From NCBI RefSeq assembly GCF_027922305.1, contig NZ_BSFK01000016.1:616565-680564 (forward strand): a stretch of DNA of 64,000 nucleotides. The letters are read 5' to 3'. Below are positions 25,459 through 35,119 of this stretch, in pieces. The notes beneath the pieces are model-generated. The model did not search any database. It saw only the letters and a list, made by a program, of their open reading frames with translations, and was not told where the DNA came from. The translations under genes and the position numbers were made by a program. Within the stretch, counting starts at the first letter, position 1; each line of letters opens with the position of its first letter. Source of the DNA: Methylopila jiangsuensis (lineage in GTDB: Bacteria; Pseudomonadota; Alphaproteobacteria; Rhizobiales; Methylopilaceae).

Positions 25459-27132
25459 ATGGTGCGTGGAACCACGGAAAGCGGCATCGGTCAGTTCGGC
25501 GGCGCGCCAGTCTCCACCGACTGGGGCGGCTCAGCCGCCGCCATGCCGCTCTACTGGATGTATGAGGCGGTGCAAAGTTCGCTCGGGCCCGCCCGCGCCA
25601 TGGCGGAGGCCGGACGCAGCTACTTCAAGAGCCCGGGCAATCCGCTGTCGCAGACACCGTGGGGGCGCAAGGTCAGCGCTCTGTGCGAGGTGTTCGAGCG
25701 CGCCACCCGGCGCTACGGCAAGCCGGAGTTCGGCCTGCCCACCACGCTGGTGCGAGGTCAACGCGTGGTGGTGACCGAACGCACCGTGTGGAGCCGGCCG
25801 TTCTGCAATCTGGTCCATTTCGACCGGGCGCTGCCGCGCGGCGCCCGCAAGCAGTCGAACCTGCTGATCGTGGCGCCCATGTCCGGCCATTACGCCACGC
25901 TGCTGCGCGGCACGGTGGAGGCCATGCTGCCCGACCATGAGGTCTACATCACCGACTGGACCGACGCCCGGCTGACGCCGCTGAGCGAGGGCGCGTTCGA
26001 TCTGGACGACTACATCGACTATCTGATCTCCATCTTCCACTTCCTGAAGGGCGACTGCCACGTGATGGCGGTGTGCCAGCCGGCGGTGCCAGTGCTGGCG
26101 GCGATCGCCCGCATGGAGGCGGAGAACGACCCCTATACGCCGCATTCCATGACGCTGATGGGCGGGCCGATCGACACCCGGGAGAACCCGACCGCGGTTA
26201 ACCAGGTGGCGATCGACCGCGGCATCGACTGGTTCCGCTCCAACGTCATCACCATGGTGCCCTGGCCGCATCCGGGCGTGATGCGGCAGGTCTATCCGGG
26301 CTTCCTGCAGCTCACCGGCTTCGTGTCCATGAACCTCGACCGGCATCTCTCTGCCCACAACGACTTCTTCAACCACCTGGTGGAGGGCGACGGCGACTCC
26401 GCCGAGAAGCACCGCGAGTTCTACGACGAGTATCTCGCCGTCATGGACCTCACCGCGGAGTTCTACCTGCAGACGGTGGACACGGTGTTTATCCGCCACG
26501 CCCTGCCGAAGGGCGAGATGACCCATCGCGGCAAGCCGGTGGACTGTTCGAAGATCACCCGCTGCGCGCTGATGACGGTGGAGGGCGAGCGCGACGACAT
26601 CTCCGGCGTCGGCCAGACCAAGGCGGCGCACACGCTGTGCTCCAGCCTCTCCGACGACAAGCGCGCCCATTACCTGCAGGAAAAGGTGGGCCATTACGGC
26701 GTGTTCAACGGCTCGCGCTTCCGGGCCGAGATCGCGCCGCGCATCCACGACTTCATCCTGTCGAACGAGCCGGGGCTCGCCCGCGCCCAGCCCGCGGCGA
26801 AGCCGGCGCCCCAGCCGGCCGAACCCGTGACGCCCGCGGACGCGGCGGCGCCGGATCTGTTCCCGGAGACGGCCGCCGCCGCCGTGGCCGCGAAACCCGC
26901 GCCCGCCGAGCCCGGCAGGCATGCGGACGACCTGACCCGGATCGACGGCGTCGGCCCGAAGCTGCAGCAGCTGCTGAACGAGGCGGGCATCTTCCACTTC
27001 TGGCAGCTCGCCCGCCTGACCGACGAGGAGCGCGCGGCGCTCGACGCCAAGATGACGCCCCCCGGCCGCGTCAGCCGCGAACGCTGGGTGGAGCAGGCCA
27101 GCGCGCTTGCGGAGGCCGGCGAGGCGGATTGA
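25459..27132 (+). CDS. phaZ: Intracellular polyhydroxyalkanoate depolymerase with C-terminal helix-hairpin-helix domain
   Basis: A 557-residue protein. Residues 1-430 match the intracellular PHB depolymerase family: the N-terminal PLYWMYEAVQSSLGPAR, a LIVAPMSGHYATLLRGTVE beta-strand/oxyanion region, the active-site cysteine C206 in MAVCQPAVP, and VGHYGVFNGSRFR carrying the catalytic His. A low-complexity Ala/Pro linker (about 435-485) leads to DDLTRIDGVGPKLQQLLNEA (490-509), a helix-hairpin-helix unit. The enzyme releases 3-hydroxybutyrate from storage granules. AAGGA precedes the ATG by about eight bases; open frame upstream belongs to the divergent kinase region. phaB, phaA and phaR lie nearby. 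Confidence 0.9.
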   Translation: MVRGTTESGIGQFGGAPVSTDWGGSAAAMPLYWMYEAVQSSLGPARAMAEAGRSYFKSPGNPLSQTPWGRKVSALCEVFERATRRYGKPEFGLPTTLVRGQRVVVTERTVWSRPFCNLVHFDRALPRGARKQSNLLIVAPMSGHYATLLRGTVEAMLPDHEVYITDWTDARLTPLSEGAFDLDDYIDYLISIFHFLKGDCHVMAVCQPAVPVLAAIARMEAENDPYTPHSMTLMGGPIDTRENPTAVNQVAIDRGIDWFRSNVITMVPWPHPGVMRQVYPGFLQLTGFVSMNLDRHLSAHNDFFNHLVEGDGDSAEKHREFYDEYLAVMDLTAEFYLQTVDTVFIRHALPKGEMTHRGKPVDCSKITRCALMTVEGERDDISGVGQTKAAHTLCSSLSDDKRAHYLQEKVGHYGVFNGSRFRAEIAPRIHDFILSNEPGLARAQPAAKPAPQPAEPVTPADAAAPDLFPETAAAAVAAKPAPAEPGRHADDLTRIDGVGPKLQQLLNEAGIFHFWQLARLTDEERAALDAKMTPPGRVSRERWVEQASALAEAGEAD

Positions 27133-27161
27133 CGATCTGAAGCGACTGTTTGAGCGGGTCG

Positions 27162-27197
27162 AACGGCGGGCGTCTCACCATGGCGTCCGCCGTTTTC
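27162..27197 (+). terminator. Probable terminator of phaZ
   Basis: AACGGCGGGCGTC (27162-27174) pairs with GGCGTCCGCCGTT (27182-27194), with two non-Watson-Crick positions, and is followed by TTTTCC. It lies 30 bases after the phaZ stop. Confidence 0.65.
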
Positions 27198-27366
27198 CGT
27201 TGCGCCGGCCATAGCGGTGCGCGTCCGGCCGAACGACGCCGCGCGCAGGAGCGACCGGGCGTCATATGATCTTTTATTCTTTTCTTATTTTTTAGCTTGC
27301 CTTAGATAGCGATTACCGAGGCCGTCGGCCAAAGCGCGGAATGTCTTATTATTTTTGGAGCCTGTC

Positions 27367-27771
27367 ATGAAAACTCTGAGCCTGCTCGCCGGCGCCGCCC
27401 TGCTGTTCGCCGTGGCTCCCGCCATGGCGCAGACCATCCCCTCGGGCGCCGATGTGCTGAAGACCTACAACAAGGACGGCGACGACACGCTGGAGCTCGC
27501 CGAGGTGATCCACCTCTCCGCCAAGCTCTACAATGAGATCAACCCGGACGGGGATTCGACCCTCGAGCCGGACGAGACCAAGGGCCGCCTGACCGCCTCC
27601 GACTGGAAGAAGGCCAACAAGGACGGCGACAAGACCCTCGAGGTCGACGAGTGGCTGTCGATCGCCCGCAAGCGCTTCGCCGCCGCGGACAAGAACAAGG
27701 ACGGCAAGCTCACCGCCGCCGAACTCGACTCCAAGGCCGGCCGCGGCGTGGTGGTCCTGATCGCCAAGTAA
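27367..27771 (+). CDS. lanM: Lanmodulin (periplasmic lanthanide-binding EF-hand protein, Hansschlegelia type)
   Basis: A 134-residue secreted protein. Signal peptide residues 1-21 (cleavage after AMA). Four EF-hand loops follow at 35-46 (NKDGDDTLELAE), 59-70 (NPDGDSTLEPDE), 84-95 (NKDGDKTLEVDE) and 108-119 (DKNKDGKLTAAE). Loops start only 24-25 residues apart, giving the 12-13-residue spacing that marks lanmodulins rather than calmodulin-like proteins. The length and the C-terminal AAELDSKAGRGVVVLI match lanmodulin closely. Only loop 2 has Pro at position 2, as I recall for the dimerising Hansschlegelia quercus lanmodulin. It binds rare-earth ions in the periplasm and is tied to lanthanide-dependent methanol oxidation. 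TGGAG lies six bases before the ATG. Confidence 0.92.
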   Translation: MKTLSLLAGAALLFAVAPAMAQTIPSGADVLKTYNKDGDDTLELAEVIHLSAKLYNEINPDGDSTLEPDETKGRLTASDWKKANKDGDKTLEVDEWLSIARKRFAAADKNKDGKLTAAELDSKAGRGVVVLIAK

Positions 27772-27841
27772 GGCGATCCCGCCGGCGCCGCGCCGGCTCG
27801 GAGCCTGTTCGGACATCGCCGCAGCGCGGGATTGAAGCTCC

Positions 27842-27872
27842 CGTCATGCCTGAGACACGCTTGGGCATGACG
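27842..27872. repeat. REP-like inverted repeat, copy 1
   Basis: CGTCATGCCTGAG (27842-27854) and CTTGGGCATGACG (27860-27872) pair over 13 bases with two imperfect positions and a 5-base loop. The outer nine bases, CGTCATGCC/GGCATGACG, recur exactly in the hairpin at 49297-49326. Both copies lie just after a plus-strand gene. Confidence 0.5.
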
Positions 27873-27907
27873 CTGGCGCGCTCTTCCATACGGACTCTTG
27901 GAATATG

Positions 27908-27944
27908 AAAAAGCCGCGGCGTCCATGAGGCGCCGCGGCTTTTT
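27908..27944. terminator. Bidirectional terminator between lanM and phaB
   Basis: A 14-bp perfect stem with A5 on the left flank and T5 on the right, so it reads as an intrinsic terminator in both directions. It separates the converging lanM and phaB genes, 26 bases from the phaB stop. Confidence 0.92.
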
Positions 27945-27970
27945 CGTCGGTCGTCAGATCCCGCGCGGCG

Positions 27971-28696
27971 TCAGCCGGCGATGTACTGGCCGCCGTTGAT
28001 GGTCAGCGTGGAGCCGGTGATGAAGCCGGCCTTGTCGCTCGCCAGATAGACCACGGCTTCCGCGATCTCGTCCGCTTCGCCCAGACGGCCTGCCGGGATG
28101 GTGGCGATGATGCTCTCGCGCACCTTCTCCGGCACCGCCATCACCATGTCGGTGGCGATGTAGCCCGGCGCGATCACGTTGACGGTGACGCCCTTCTTGG
28201 CGTTCTCCTGCGCCAGCGCCTTGGTGAAGCCGATCACGCCCGCCTTGGCGGCGGAGTAGTTCGCCTGGCCCATCTGGCCCTTCTGGCCGTTGATGGACGA
28301 GATGTTGATGATGCGGCCGAAGCCGCGCTCGCGCATGCCGTCGATCACCGGACGGGTGACGGTGAACATGGAGTCGAGGTTGGTGCTGAGCACGTCGCGC
28401 CACTGCTCGAACGTCATCTTGTGGAACATGCCGTCGCGGGTGATGCCGGCGTTGTTCACCAGCACGTCGATCGGGCCCACCTCGGCCTCGACCTTGGCGA
28501 CGCCGGCGGCGGAGGCTTCCGGATCGGCCACGTCCCACTTGAACACGGCGATGCCGTGCTCGGCCTTGAAGGCGTTCGCCTTCTCGTCGTTGCCGGCGTA
28601 GGTGGCGGCCACGTTGTAGCCGGCCTTCTTCAGCGCGATCGAGATCGCCTCTCCGATGCCGCGGGTGCCGCCGGTGACGAGCGCCGTTCGAGCCAT
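27971..28696 (-). CDS. phaB: Acetoacetyl-CoA reductase
   Basis: A 241-residue SDR that reduces acetoacetyl-CoA to (R)-3-hydroxybutyryl-CoA with NADPH for PHB synthesis. It starts MARTALVTGGTRGIGEAIS, has VLVNNAGITRDGMFHKM, the catalytic serines in INISSINGQKGQMGQ, and Tyr/Lys in NYSAAKAGVIGFTKALA. The PhaB-specific GQMGQANYSAAK stretch and the end NGGQYIAG separate it from FabG. It lies 108 bases downstream of phaA in the same direction. Confidence 0.95.
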   Translation of the reverse strand: MARTALVTGGTRGIGEAISIALKKAGYNVAATYAGNDEKANAFKAEHGIAVFKWDVADPEASAAGVAKVEAEVGPIDVLVNNAGITRDGMFHKMTFEQWRDVLSTNLDSMFTVTRPVIDGMRERGFGRIINISSINGQKGQMGQANYSAAKAGVIGFTKALAQENAKKGVTVNVIAPGYIATDMVMAVPEKVRESIIATIPAGRLGEADEIAEAVVYLASDKAGFITGSTLTINGGQYIAG

Positions 28697-28804
28697 TCTA
28701 TCCTCCCAGAAACATATGTGATCGTTCGGGCGCCGTCGTCGCCGCCCGTTGAAGCGTCCGGACCAGCGCCGGCCGCGTCGCGGCCGGCCGAAGCGTGCAA
28801 GGCG

Positions 28805-29986
<1,182 letters not shown>

Positions 29987-30312
29987 GCTCAGTCCTCCGG
30001 GCTTCATGTCAGGTCGCTGCGCCGCAAGATCGCGGCGGGGTGGTCGAGTTATCGGAACCGGGGCTTGACGGCGTCAAGACAACCTATGTCGATTTGCGCG
30101 AGACCTCGCCCAAAGGCCTAGCCGGAGCGGCGGAAACCCATGCGACACAGGTCTAAGAGTCCTCCGCACTGCACAAAAATCTGGCGGCCGCCCGATTTTC
30201 GCCTTACCCTTGAATGGCCCCGGCCATGACAGCATGCGCCGCGGCGCGGGAGGACAGGCCGAGAACGCCGGCCAAGAACGCCGGCGCCAGAAGCCTCAAG
30301 CAAGGCGCCAAC

Positions 30313-30891
30313 ATGTCGAGTACGTCGGATCCGATCACCATCAAGAAATACGCCAACCGGCGACTCTACAACACGGGCACGAGCACCTACGTCACGCTCG
30401 AAGACCTCGCCGCTATGGTCAAGAAGGGCGAGGACTTTCATGTGGTCGACGCCAAGAGCGGCGACGACATCACCCATCAGGTCCTGACGCAGATCATCTT
30501 CGAGCAGGAAAACAAGGGGCAGAACCTTCTCCCCATCACCTTCCTGCGCCAGTTGATCCGCTTCTACGGCGACAGCGTGCAGAGCTTCGTGCCGAAGTAT
30601 CTGGAGCTGTCCATGGGCGCTCTGACCCGCGACCAGGACAAGATGCGCGCGACCCTCGGCGCCTTCGGCGGCGCGTCGTTCCAGAGCGCGGTCGAGGAGC
30701 AGATGCGCGTCAACGCCGCCATGATGGAGCGCGCGTTCCGCATGTTCACGGCGTTCCCCGGACAGGCGGAGCCCGCCGCGGCCGAGACCCCGGCCCGCGC
30801 CGAAGACAAGGCGGGCGACCTGGACGAACTGCGCCGGGAAATGGCGGAGATGCGCGCGCGTCTCGACAAGGTGGCCGGCGAGAAAAACTGA
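30313..30891 (+). CDS. phaR: Polyhydroxyalkanoate synthesis repressor PhaR
   Basis: A 192-residue regulator. The DNA-binding PHB_acc_N domain comes first (ITIKKYANRRLYNTGTSTYV, then VTLEDLAAMVKKGEDFHVVD). Granule-binding PHB_acc segments follow (THQVLTQIIFEQENKG, LLPITFLRQLIRFYGDS). The C-terminus is an Ala/Glu-rich predicted coiled coil (DELRREMAEMRARLDKVA). PhaR binds both PHB granules and the promoters of phasin and PHB genes. ATG 30313 has AAGG nearby; upstream in-frame codons to 30214 lack conservation. It diverges from phaA. Confidence 0.93.
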   Translation: MSSTSDPITIKKYANRRLYNTGTSTYVTLEDLAAMVKKGEDFHVVDAKSGDDITHQVLTQIIFEQENKGQNLLPITFLRQLIRFYGDSVQSFVPKYLELSMGALTRDQDKMRATLGAFGGASFQSAVEEQMRVNAAMMERAFRMFTAFPGQAEPAAAETPARAEDKAGDLDELRREMAEMRARLDKVAGEKN

Positions 30892-31030
30892 CGGCCGGGC
30901 CGCGTCCCGCACGAGGCGATCGATCTGATTTTCGTGCGGGTTGCGGCTAAAGTTTCAGATCCGGCCTCTGCCAAACTTAAAAAGCGCTCTAATTGTGGTC
31001 CCGCATACGTCTGGCTGGAGCGGGAGCCCG

Positions 31031-31252
31031 ATGCCCTTCATCGTCATGGAGCCCGGCGGCTCACGGTCCTGCCACACGGTGGAGCGGGCGTCCGAAGCGC
31101 TGGCGCTCAAGGCCAACCTGCAGGGGAGAAAAGAGCCGCGAACCGTGTTCGTGTTTCGGCTGGACGCCGTGGGTGACAGCGAACTGTCGGCGCTCGCCGA
31201 AAGCGAGGGGGACGACGGCGACGGACCTAGCTTGGGAGCGGTTCCGCGATGA
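31031..31252 (+). CDS. Hypothetical small protein
   Basis: A 73-residue protein starting MPFIVMEPGGSRSCHTVERA, with GGGAG a few bases before the ATG. The first 50 residues look protein-like (ALALKANLQGRKEPRTVFVF); the last 20 are acidic and disordered (ESEGDDGDGPS). No family is recognised. It sits between phaR and an opposing unknown gene, whose stop it overlaps by 26 bases. Confidence 0.5.
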   Translation: MPFIVMEPGGSRSCHTVERASEALALKANLQGRKEPRTVFVFRLDAVGDSELSALAESEGDDGDGPSLGAVPR

Positions 31253-31598
31253 CGAGGCCGGAGTCGTTCAGCCAGAGATTCCAGCGCGCCACCAGAGCGG
31301 CGAGCGCGTGTTCGCGAGACGTGGCCATGCCGCCCAAAGGGTCAACATGCGCTCCGTCGTCGAAGTCCATGCGCCGGAGAGCGAACAACGCCCAGTGCCA
31401 GTGGCCGTTTTCTCCGACGCATAGTCCTCCGATGGCCACAAGACGGGAGTATACGGTGACGACGTCGCCGTCGTCTCCGTCGAGATAGGACAACATTTTG
31501 AAGACCCCGAATTCACTGTTCTCGGGGGTTAAAACGTCCACGCCTATGTTTCGTTCCGGGACAGGGTTGGAAAACAAGCTGCGCGCTCTAGAGGCCAT
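31227..31598 (-). CDS. Hypothetical protein
   Basis: A 123-residue open frame with normal-looking residue use (VVTVYSRLVAIGGLCVGENG, GHWHWALFALRRMDF, MATSREHALAALVARWNLWL). It has no signal peptide or membrane segment and no family I recognise. Base composition is lower in GC than the neighbouring genes, which hints at separate ancestry. The start may be 31598 or the internal Met at 31496; neither has a clear ribosome site. It lies head-on to the small gene at 31031-31252 and diverges from prfC. Confidence 0.5.
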   Translation of the reverse strand: MASRARSLFSNPVPERNIGVDVLTPENSEFGVFKMLSYLDGDDGDVVTVYSRLVAIGGLCVGENGHWHWALFALRRMDFDDGAHVDPLGGMATSREHALAALVARWNLWLNDSGLVIAEPLPS

Positions 31599-31747
31599 GC
31601 GCGGCTTGCGTCCCGCGCCCGCGCATGCGAGGCATCGGCCCCGGCCGGCGCGGTCCGGCCCGGCGCGACGGCGGCTTGAGACCGGCGCGAGGGGGCCTCA
31701 GTCGCCGCGCCCCGACACCCAGCCGCCGAGCGCTTGACGATCCCTCC

Positions 31748-33352
31748 ATGACCGACGCCGCCTTGTCCGCCCCCTCGACCCCGCTCGCCCGCGAGGTCGC
31801 GCGGCGGCGCACCTTCGCCATCATCAGCCATCCGGACGCGGGCAAGACCACGCTGACCGAGAAGCTGCTGATGTTCGGCGGCGCGATCCAGCTCGCGGGG
31901 CAGGTCAAGGCCAAGGGCGAACGCCGCCGCACCAAGTCCGACTGGATGGGCATCGAGCGCGAGCGCGGCATCTCGGTCGTCACCTCTGTGATGACGTTCG
32001 AGTACCGCGACTGCGTGTTCAACCTGCTCGACACGCCGGGCCACGAGGACTTCTCGGAGGACACCTACCGCACGCTGACCGCGGTCGACTCCGCGGTGAT
32101 GGTGATCGACGCCGCCAAGGGCATCGAGGCGCGCACCCGCAAGCTGTTCGAGGTCTGCCGCCTGCGCGACATCCCGATCGTCACCTTCATCAACAAGATG
32201 GACCGCGAGAGCCGCGATCCGTTCGAGATCCTCGACGAGATCGAGAAGACGCTGGCGCTCGACGCCACGCCGCTGACCTGGCCGATCGGCCGCGGCCGCG
32301 ACTTCGCCGGCACCTACGAGCTCGCCACCGGCCGCATCCGGCTGGTGGATGGCGGCGGCGACGTGGCGGGCACCGGCGAGGATTCGCTCGCGGGCCTCGT
32401 GTCGCCGGAGCGGGCCGCGGAGACGCAGGAGGAGCTGGAGCTGGCGCGCGGGGCGCTGAAGCCGTTCGAACTGGACTCGTTCCGGGAGGGCCATCTGACG
32501 CCGGTGTTCTTCGGCTCCGCGCTGCGCAATTTCGGCGTGCGCGACCTGCTGGACGGCCTCGCCGATCTCGCGCCCGCTCCGCAGGGGCTTGAGGCGGACA
32601 AGCGGGCGGTGAAGCCGGAGGAGGAGCGCATGACCGCCTTCGTCTTCAAGGTTCAGGCCAACATGGACCCGAACCACCGCGACCGCATCGCCTTCGCCCG
32701 GCTGTGCTCGGGCAAGCTCACCCGCGGCATGAAGGCCCGGCTGACGCGCACCGCCAAGACCATCGGCCTGCACGCGCCGCAGTTCTTCTTCGCCCAGGAC
32801 CGGCAGCTGGCCGAGGAGGCCTTCGCCGGCGACGTGGTGGGCATCCCCAACCACGGCCTGCTGCGCATCGGCGACACGCTGACCGAGGGCGAGGACATCG
32901 CCTTCCTGGGCGTGCCGAGCTTCGCGCCGGAGATCCTGCGCCGGGTTCGGCTCGAGGACGCCATGAAGGCCAAGAAGCTGAAGCAGGCGCTGCAGGAGCT
33001 GGCGGAGGAGGGCGTGGTGCAGGTGTTCCGTCCGTTCGACGGCTCGCCGGCGCTGGTGGGCGTGGTCGGCCCGCTGCAGCTCGACGTGCTGACCGACCGG
33101 CTGAAAAGCGAATACGGCGTGGAGGTCGGGTTCGAGCAGAGCCAGTTCGCGCTGGCGCGCTGGGTTTCGGCGGCGAAGAAGAGCGATCTGGACGAGTTCC
33201 TGGCCGGAAACCGCTCCAGCCTCGCGGAGGACCTCGACGGCGATCCGGTGCTGCTGGCGGGCTCGGCCTTCCAGATGAACCGGGCGCAGGAGCGCTGGGG
33301 CAACGTCGCCTTCACCGACATCAAGGACGTGCGCAAGCCGCCGTCGGCCTGA
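31748..33352 (+). CDS. prfC: Peptide chain release factor 3
   Basis: A 534-residue translational GTPase that recycles RF1/RF2 after termination. G1 is ISHPDAGKTTL, G2/switch I WMGIERERGISVV, G3 DTPGHEDFSED, and G4 FINKMDRE, all in order. The RF3-specific parts follow: TWPIGRGRDFAGTYEL, PVFFGSALRNFGVRDLLD, and the C-terminal GVVGPLQLDVLTDRLKSEYG. Length is normal. I chose ATG 31748 because the family begins a few residues before the G1 motif. Confidence 0.97.
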   Translation: MTDAALSAPSTPLAREVARRRTFAIISHPDAGKTTLTEKLLMFGGAIQLAGQVKAKGERRRTKSDWMGIERERGISVVTSVMTFEYRDCVFNLLDTPGHEDFSEDTYRTLTAVDSAVMVIDAAKGIEARTRKLFEVCRLRDIPIVTFINKMDRESRDPFEILDEIEKTLALDATPLTWPIGRGRDFAGTYELATGRIRLVDGGGDVAGTGEDSLAGLVSPERAAETQEELELARGALKPFELDSFREGHLTPVFFGSALRNFGVRDLLDGLADLAPAPQGLEADKRAVKPEEERMTAFVFKVQANMDPNHRDRIAFARLCSGKLTRGMKARLTRTAKTIGLHAPQFFFAQDRQLAEEAFAGDVVGIPNHGLLRIGDTLTEGEDIAFLGVPSFAPEILRRVRLEDAMKAKKLKQALQELAEEGVVQVFRPFDGSPALVGVVGPLQLDVLTDRLKSEYGVEVGFEQSQFALARWVSAAKKSDLDEFLAGNRSSLAEDLDGDPVLLAGSAFQMNRAQERWGNVAFTDIKDVRKPPSA

Positions 33353-33448
33353 ACCGGTCCGTTTACGGTCCGGCCATTCGGGACCGTTACGATGGCGCCC
33401 ATGAGGAGCGCGCCACTCGGGCTCCCCGGAGGCCGGACGGCGTGGACC

Positions 33449-35116
33449 ATGCGTGACATCTCGAACGGCGCGCGCGCGCCATGGGCGGCGCTGGCGGTCG
33501 CCCTGGTCGCTGTCGTCTACGGCGCGGTCTGGAGCCTCTTCCCGCACATCTCCGCCGGCGCGGTCGCGAACGATCTGCTGTTTCTGGAGGACGGCGCCCG
33601 CCGCCTCGCCGCCGGCCTAGCGCCCCACGCGGAGTTTCACCTTCCGACCGGGGTCCAGCCCTATCTCGGCTATCTGTGGGCCACGCGGCTTTGGCCGGGC
33701 CTGCCGCCGCTCATGGGCGCGCAGCTGGTCGGCTTTCTGCTGCTGGCGCCGCTGCTGATCGCCGCAATGGCGCGGGCGCCGGGCCGCGTCGCCGCGCTCG
33801 CCCTGCTGGGGCTGACCGCGCTCGTGACGCTGGCGCCCATCGACCTGTTCATGTCGGACTTCTACGGGATCTCGTTCCACGCCAGCTACAACCGGCTGGC
33901 GAGCGGGCTGGCGCTGGTCTGGTTCGCGCTCGTCTTCGGCCGGGGGACGCGGTCGGCGGCGGTGGACGGCGGCCTTATGGCCTATGCGCTGCTGCTGGGC
34001 TTCTTCCTGAAGATCGTGACGCTCGGCGTGATCCTCGCGCCGGTTCTGGCGCTGGCCGTGTTCCGAGCGGACTGGCGCAAGATCGCGGCGCTGGGGCTCG
34101 CGCTCGCAGCCGTGGCGCTGGCGGCGCTGGAGGCGTCGACCGGAATCGTCTCGGCTTACGTCGGCGACATCCGGGAGATGAGCGCGGTCAATTCCGGCCG
34201 CGCGATCTATTTCTTCGCGTCCTTCATCTTCAAGACCTTCTTCGCGCAGGCCCTGCTCGGCCTGCTGATCGCGGCGAGCCTCTGGGAGCGTTTCAGCGAT
34301 GCGCGGGCGCGGAAGCTGACGCTTTGGGGCGCGGCGGAGGCGCTCGCCACGCCGCTTGCGGTCGCCGCCGGGGCGCTGGCGCTCGACCTGCAGGAAAGCC
34401 AGGCCACCGGCGGCCTCGGCTTCGTGGCCGCGGCGGGCCTGCTGTTCGCGCCGGGCCTGATCGGCGGCGCGTCCCGGGGCGCGAAGCTGGCGGCGGCCTC
34501 CGCGCTCGTCACCCTGACGGCCGGCGCGCTCGCCGTGCTGGCGTTCCAGATCGCCGCGGCCTCTGCGCTGAACCGGCTCGGGGCTCCGATCGCGGTGGAG
34601 ATGGTCCAGCGCTACCTGCCGGGCGCCACCGTGGCCGAAGGCCTGCTCAGGCCGCAGGAGGCGCAGGCCGCGCTGTGGGGACTTGAGGGCGAGACGGGCG
34701 ATGCCGCCCGCCGGATCGCCGCCGACGGCGTGCGGCTGTCGGATCACACGCTCTATCTGGCGCAGTGGCGCACGGTGGACGAGGCGCTGAAACGCCTGCC
34801 CGCGGGGGAGGCGGCGTCGTTCGGCCGGGTCATGACGCTGTCCGGCGTCGACCTGTTCGGGCTGGCGCTCGACGCGCGGCCGGCGGTGGGAACGTGGATC
34901 GTGCATGACGTGGGCCGCACCGTGGCGCCCATGACGCCGGAGCAGGCGCGGGCCTATCTCGCCGGCGCGGACACGGTGTTCGAGCCCACCTGCCTGATCG
35001 TGCAGGCGCCGGGCGCGGAGCCCATGACGCCGTGGTTCGCGGCGACGCTTAAAGCCGAATTCGAGGCCCGGCCGCTGACGCCGTGCTGGACGCTGCACCG
35101 CCGCGTCCTGCGCTGA
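33449..35116 (+). CDS. Polytopic membrane protein, possibly GT-C type
   Basis: A 555-residue protein with about ten hydrophobic segments in the first 380 residues and a C-terminal soluble part (from about 380, with VWIVHDVGRT-like and EPTCLIVQAPGAEPM stretches). An early loop, LEDGARRLAAGLAPHAEFHL, resembles the first periplasmic loop of lipid-linked sugar (GT-C) transferases, where acidic residues are catalytic; this is a weak resemblance. No firm family. It starts 96 bases after prfC; the start could also be ATG 33392. It converges on yqaA with three bases between stops. Confidence 0.7.
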   Translation: MRDISNGARAPWAALAVALVAVVYGAVWSLFPHISAGAVANDLLFLEDGARRLAAGLAPHAEFHLPTGVQPYLGYLWATRLWPGLPPLMGAQLVGFLLLAPLLIAAMARAPGRVAALALLGLTALVTLAPIDLFMSDFYGISFHASYNRLASGLALVWFALVFGRGTRSAAVDGGLMAYALLLGFFLKIVTLGVILAPVLALAVFRADWRKIAALGLALAAVALAALEASTGIVSAYVGDIREMSAVNSGRAIYFFASFIFKTFFAQALLGLLIAASLWERFSDARARKLTLWGAAEALATPLAVAAGALALDLQESQATGGLGFVAAAGLLFAPGLIGGASRGAKLAAASALVTLTAGALAVLAFQIAAASALNRLGAPIAVEMVQRYLPGATVAEGLLRPQEAQAALWGLEGETGDAARRIAADGVRLSDHTLYLAQWRTVDEALKRLPAGEAASFGRVMTLSGVDLFGLALDARPAVGTWIVHDVGRTVAPMTPEQARAYLAGADTVFEPTCLIVQAPGAEPMTPWFAATLKAEFEARPLTPCWTLHRRVLR

Positions 35117-35119
35117 GGC

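Noticed and set aside
27367-27771. Generic calcium-binding EF-hand protein.
   Set aside because: EF-loop spacing of 12-13 residues, total length, secretion and close match of the loops and C-terminus fit lanmodulin much better.
30118-30912. 264-codon minus-strand frame opposite phaR.
   Set aside because: It mirrors phaR exactly and shows no motif; phaR has a clear DNA-binding domain.
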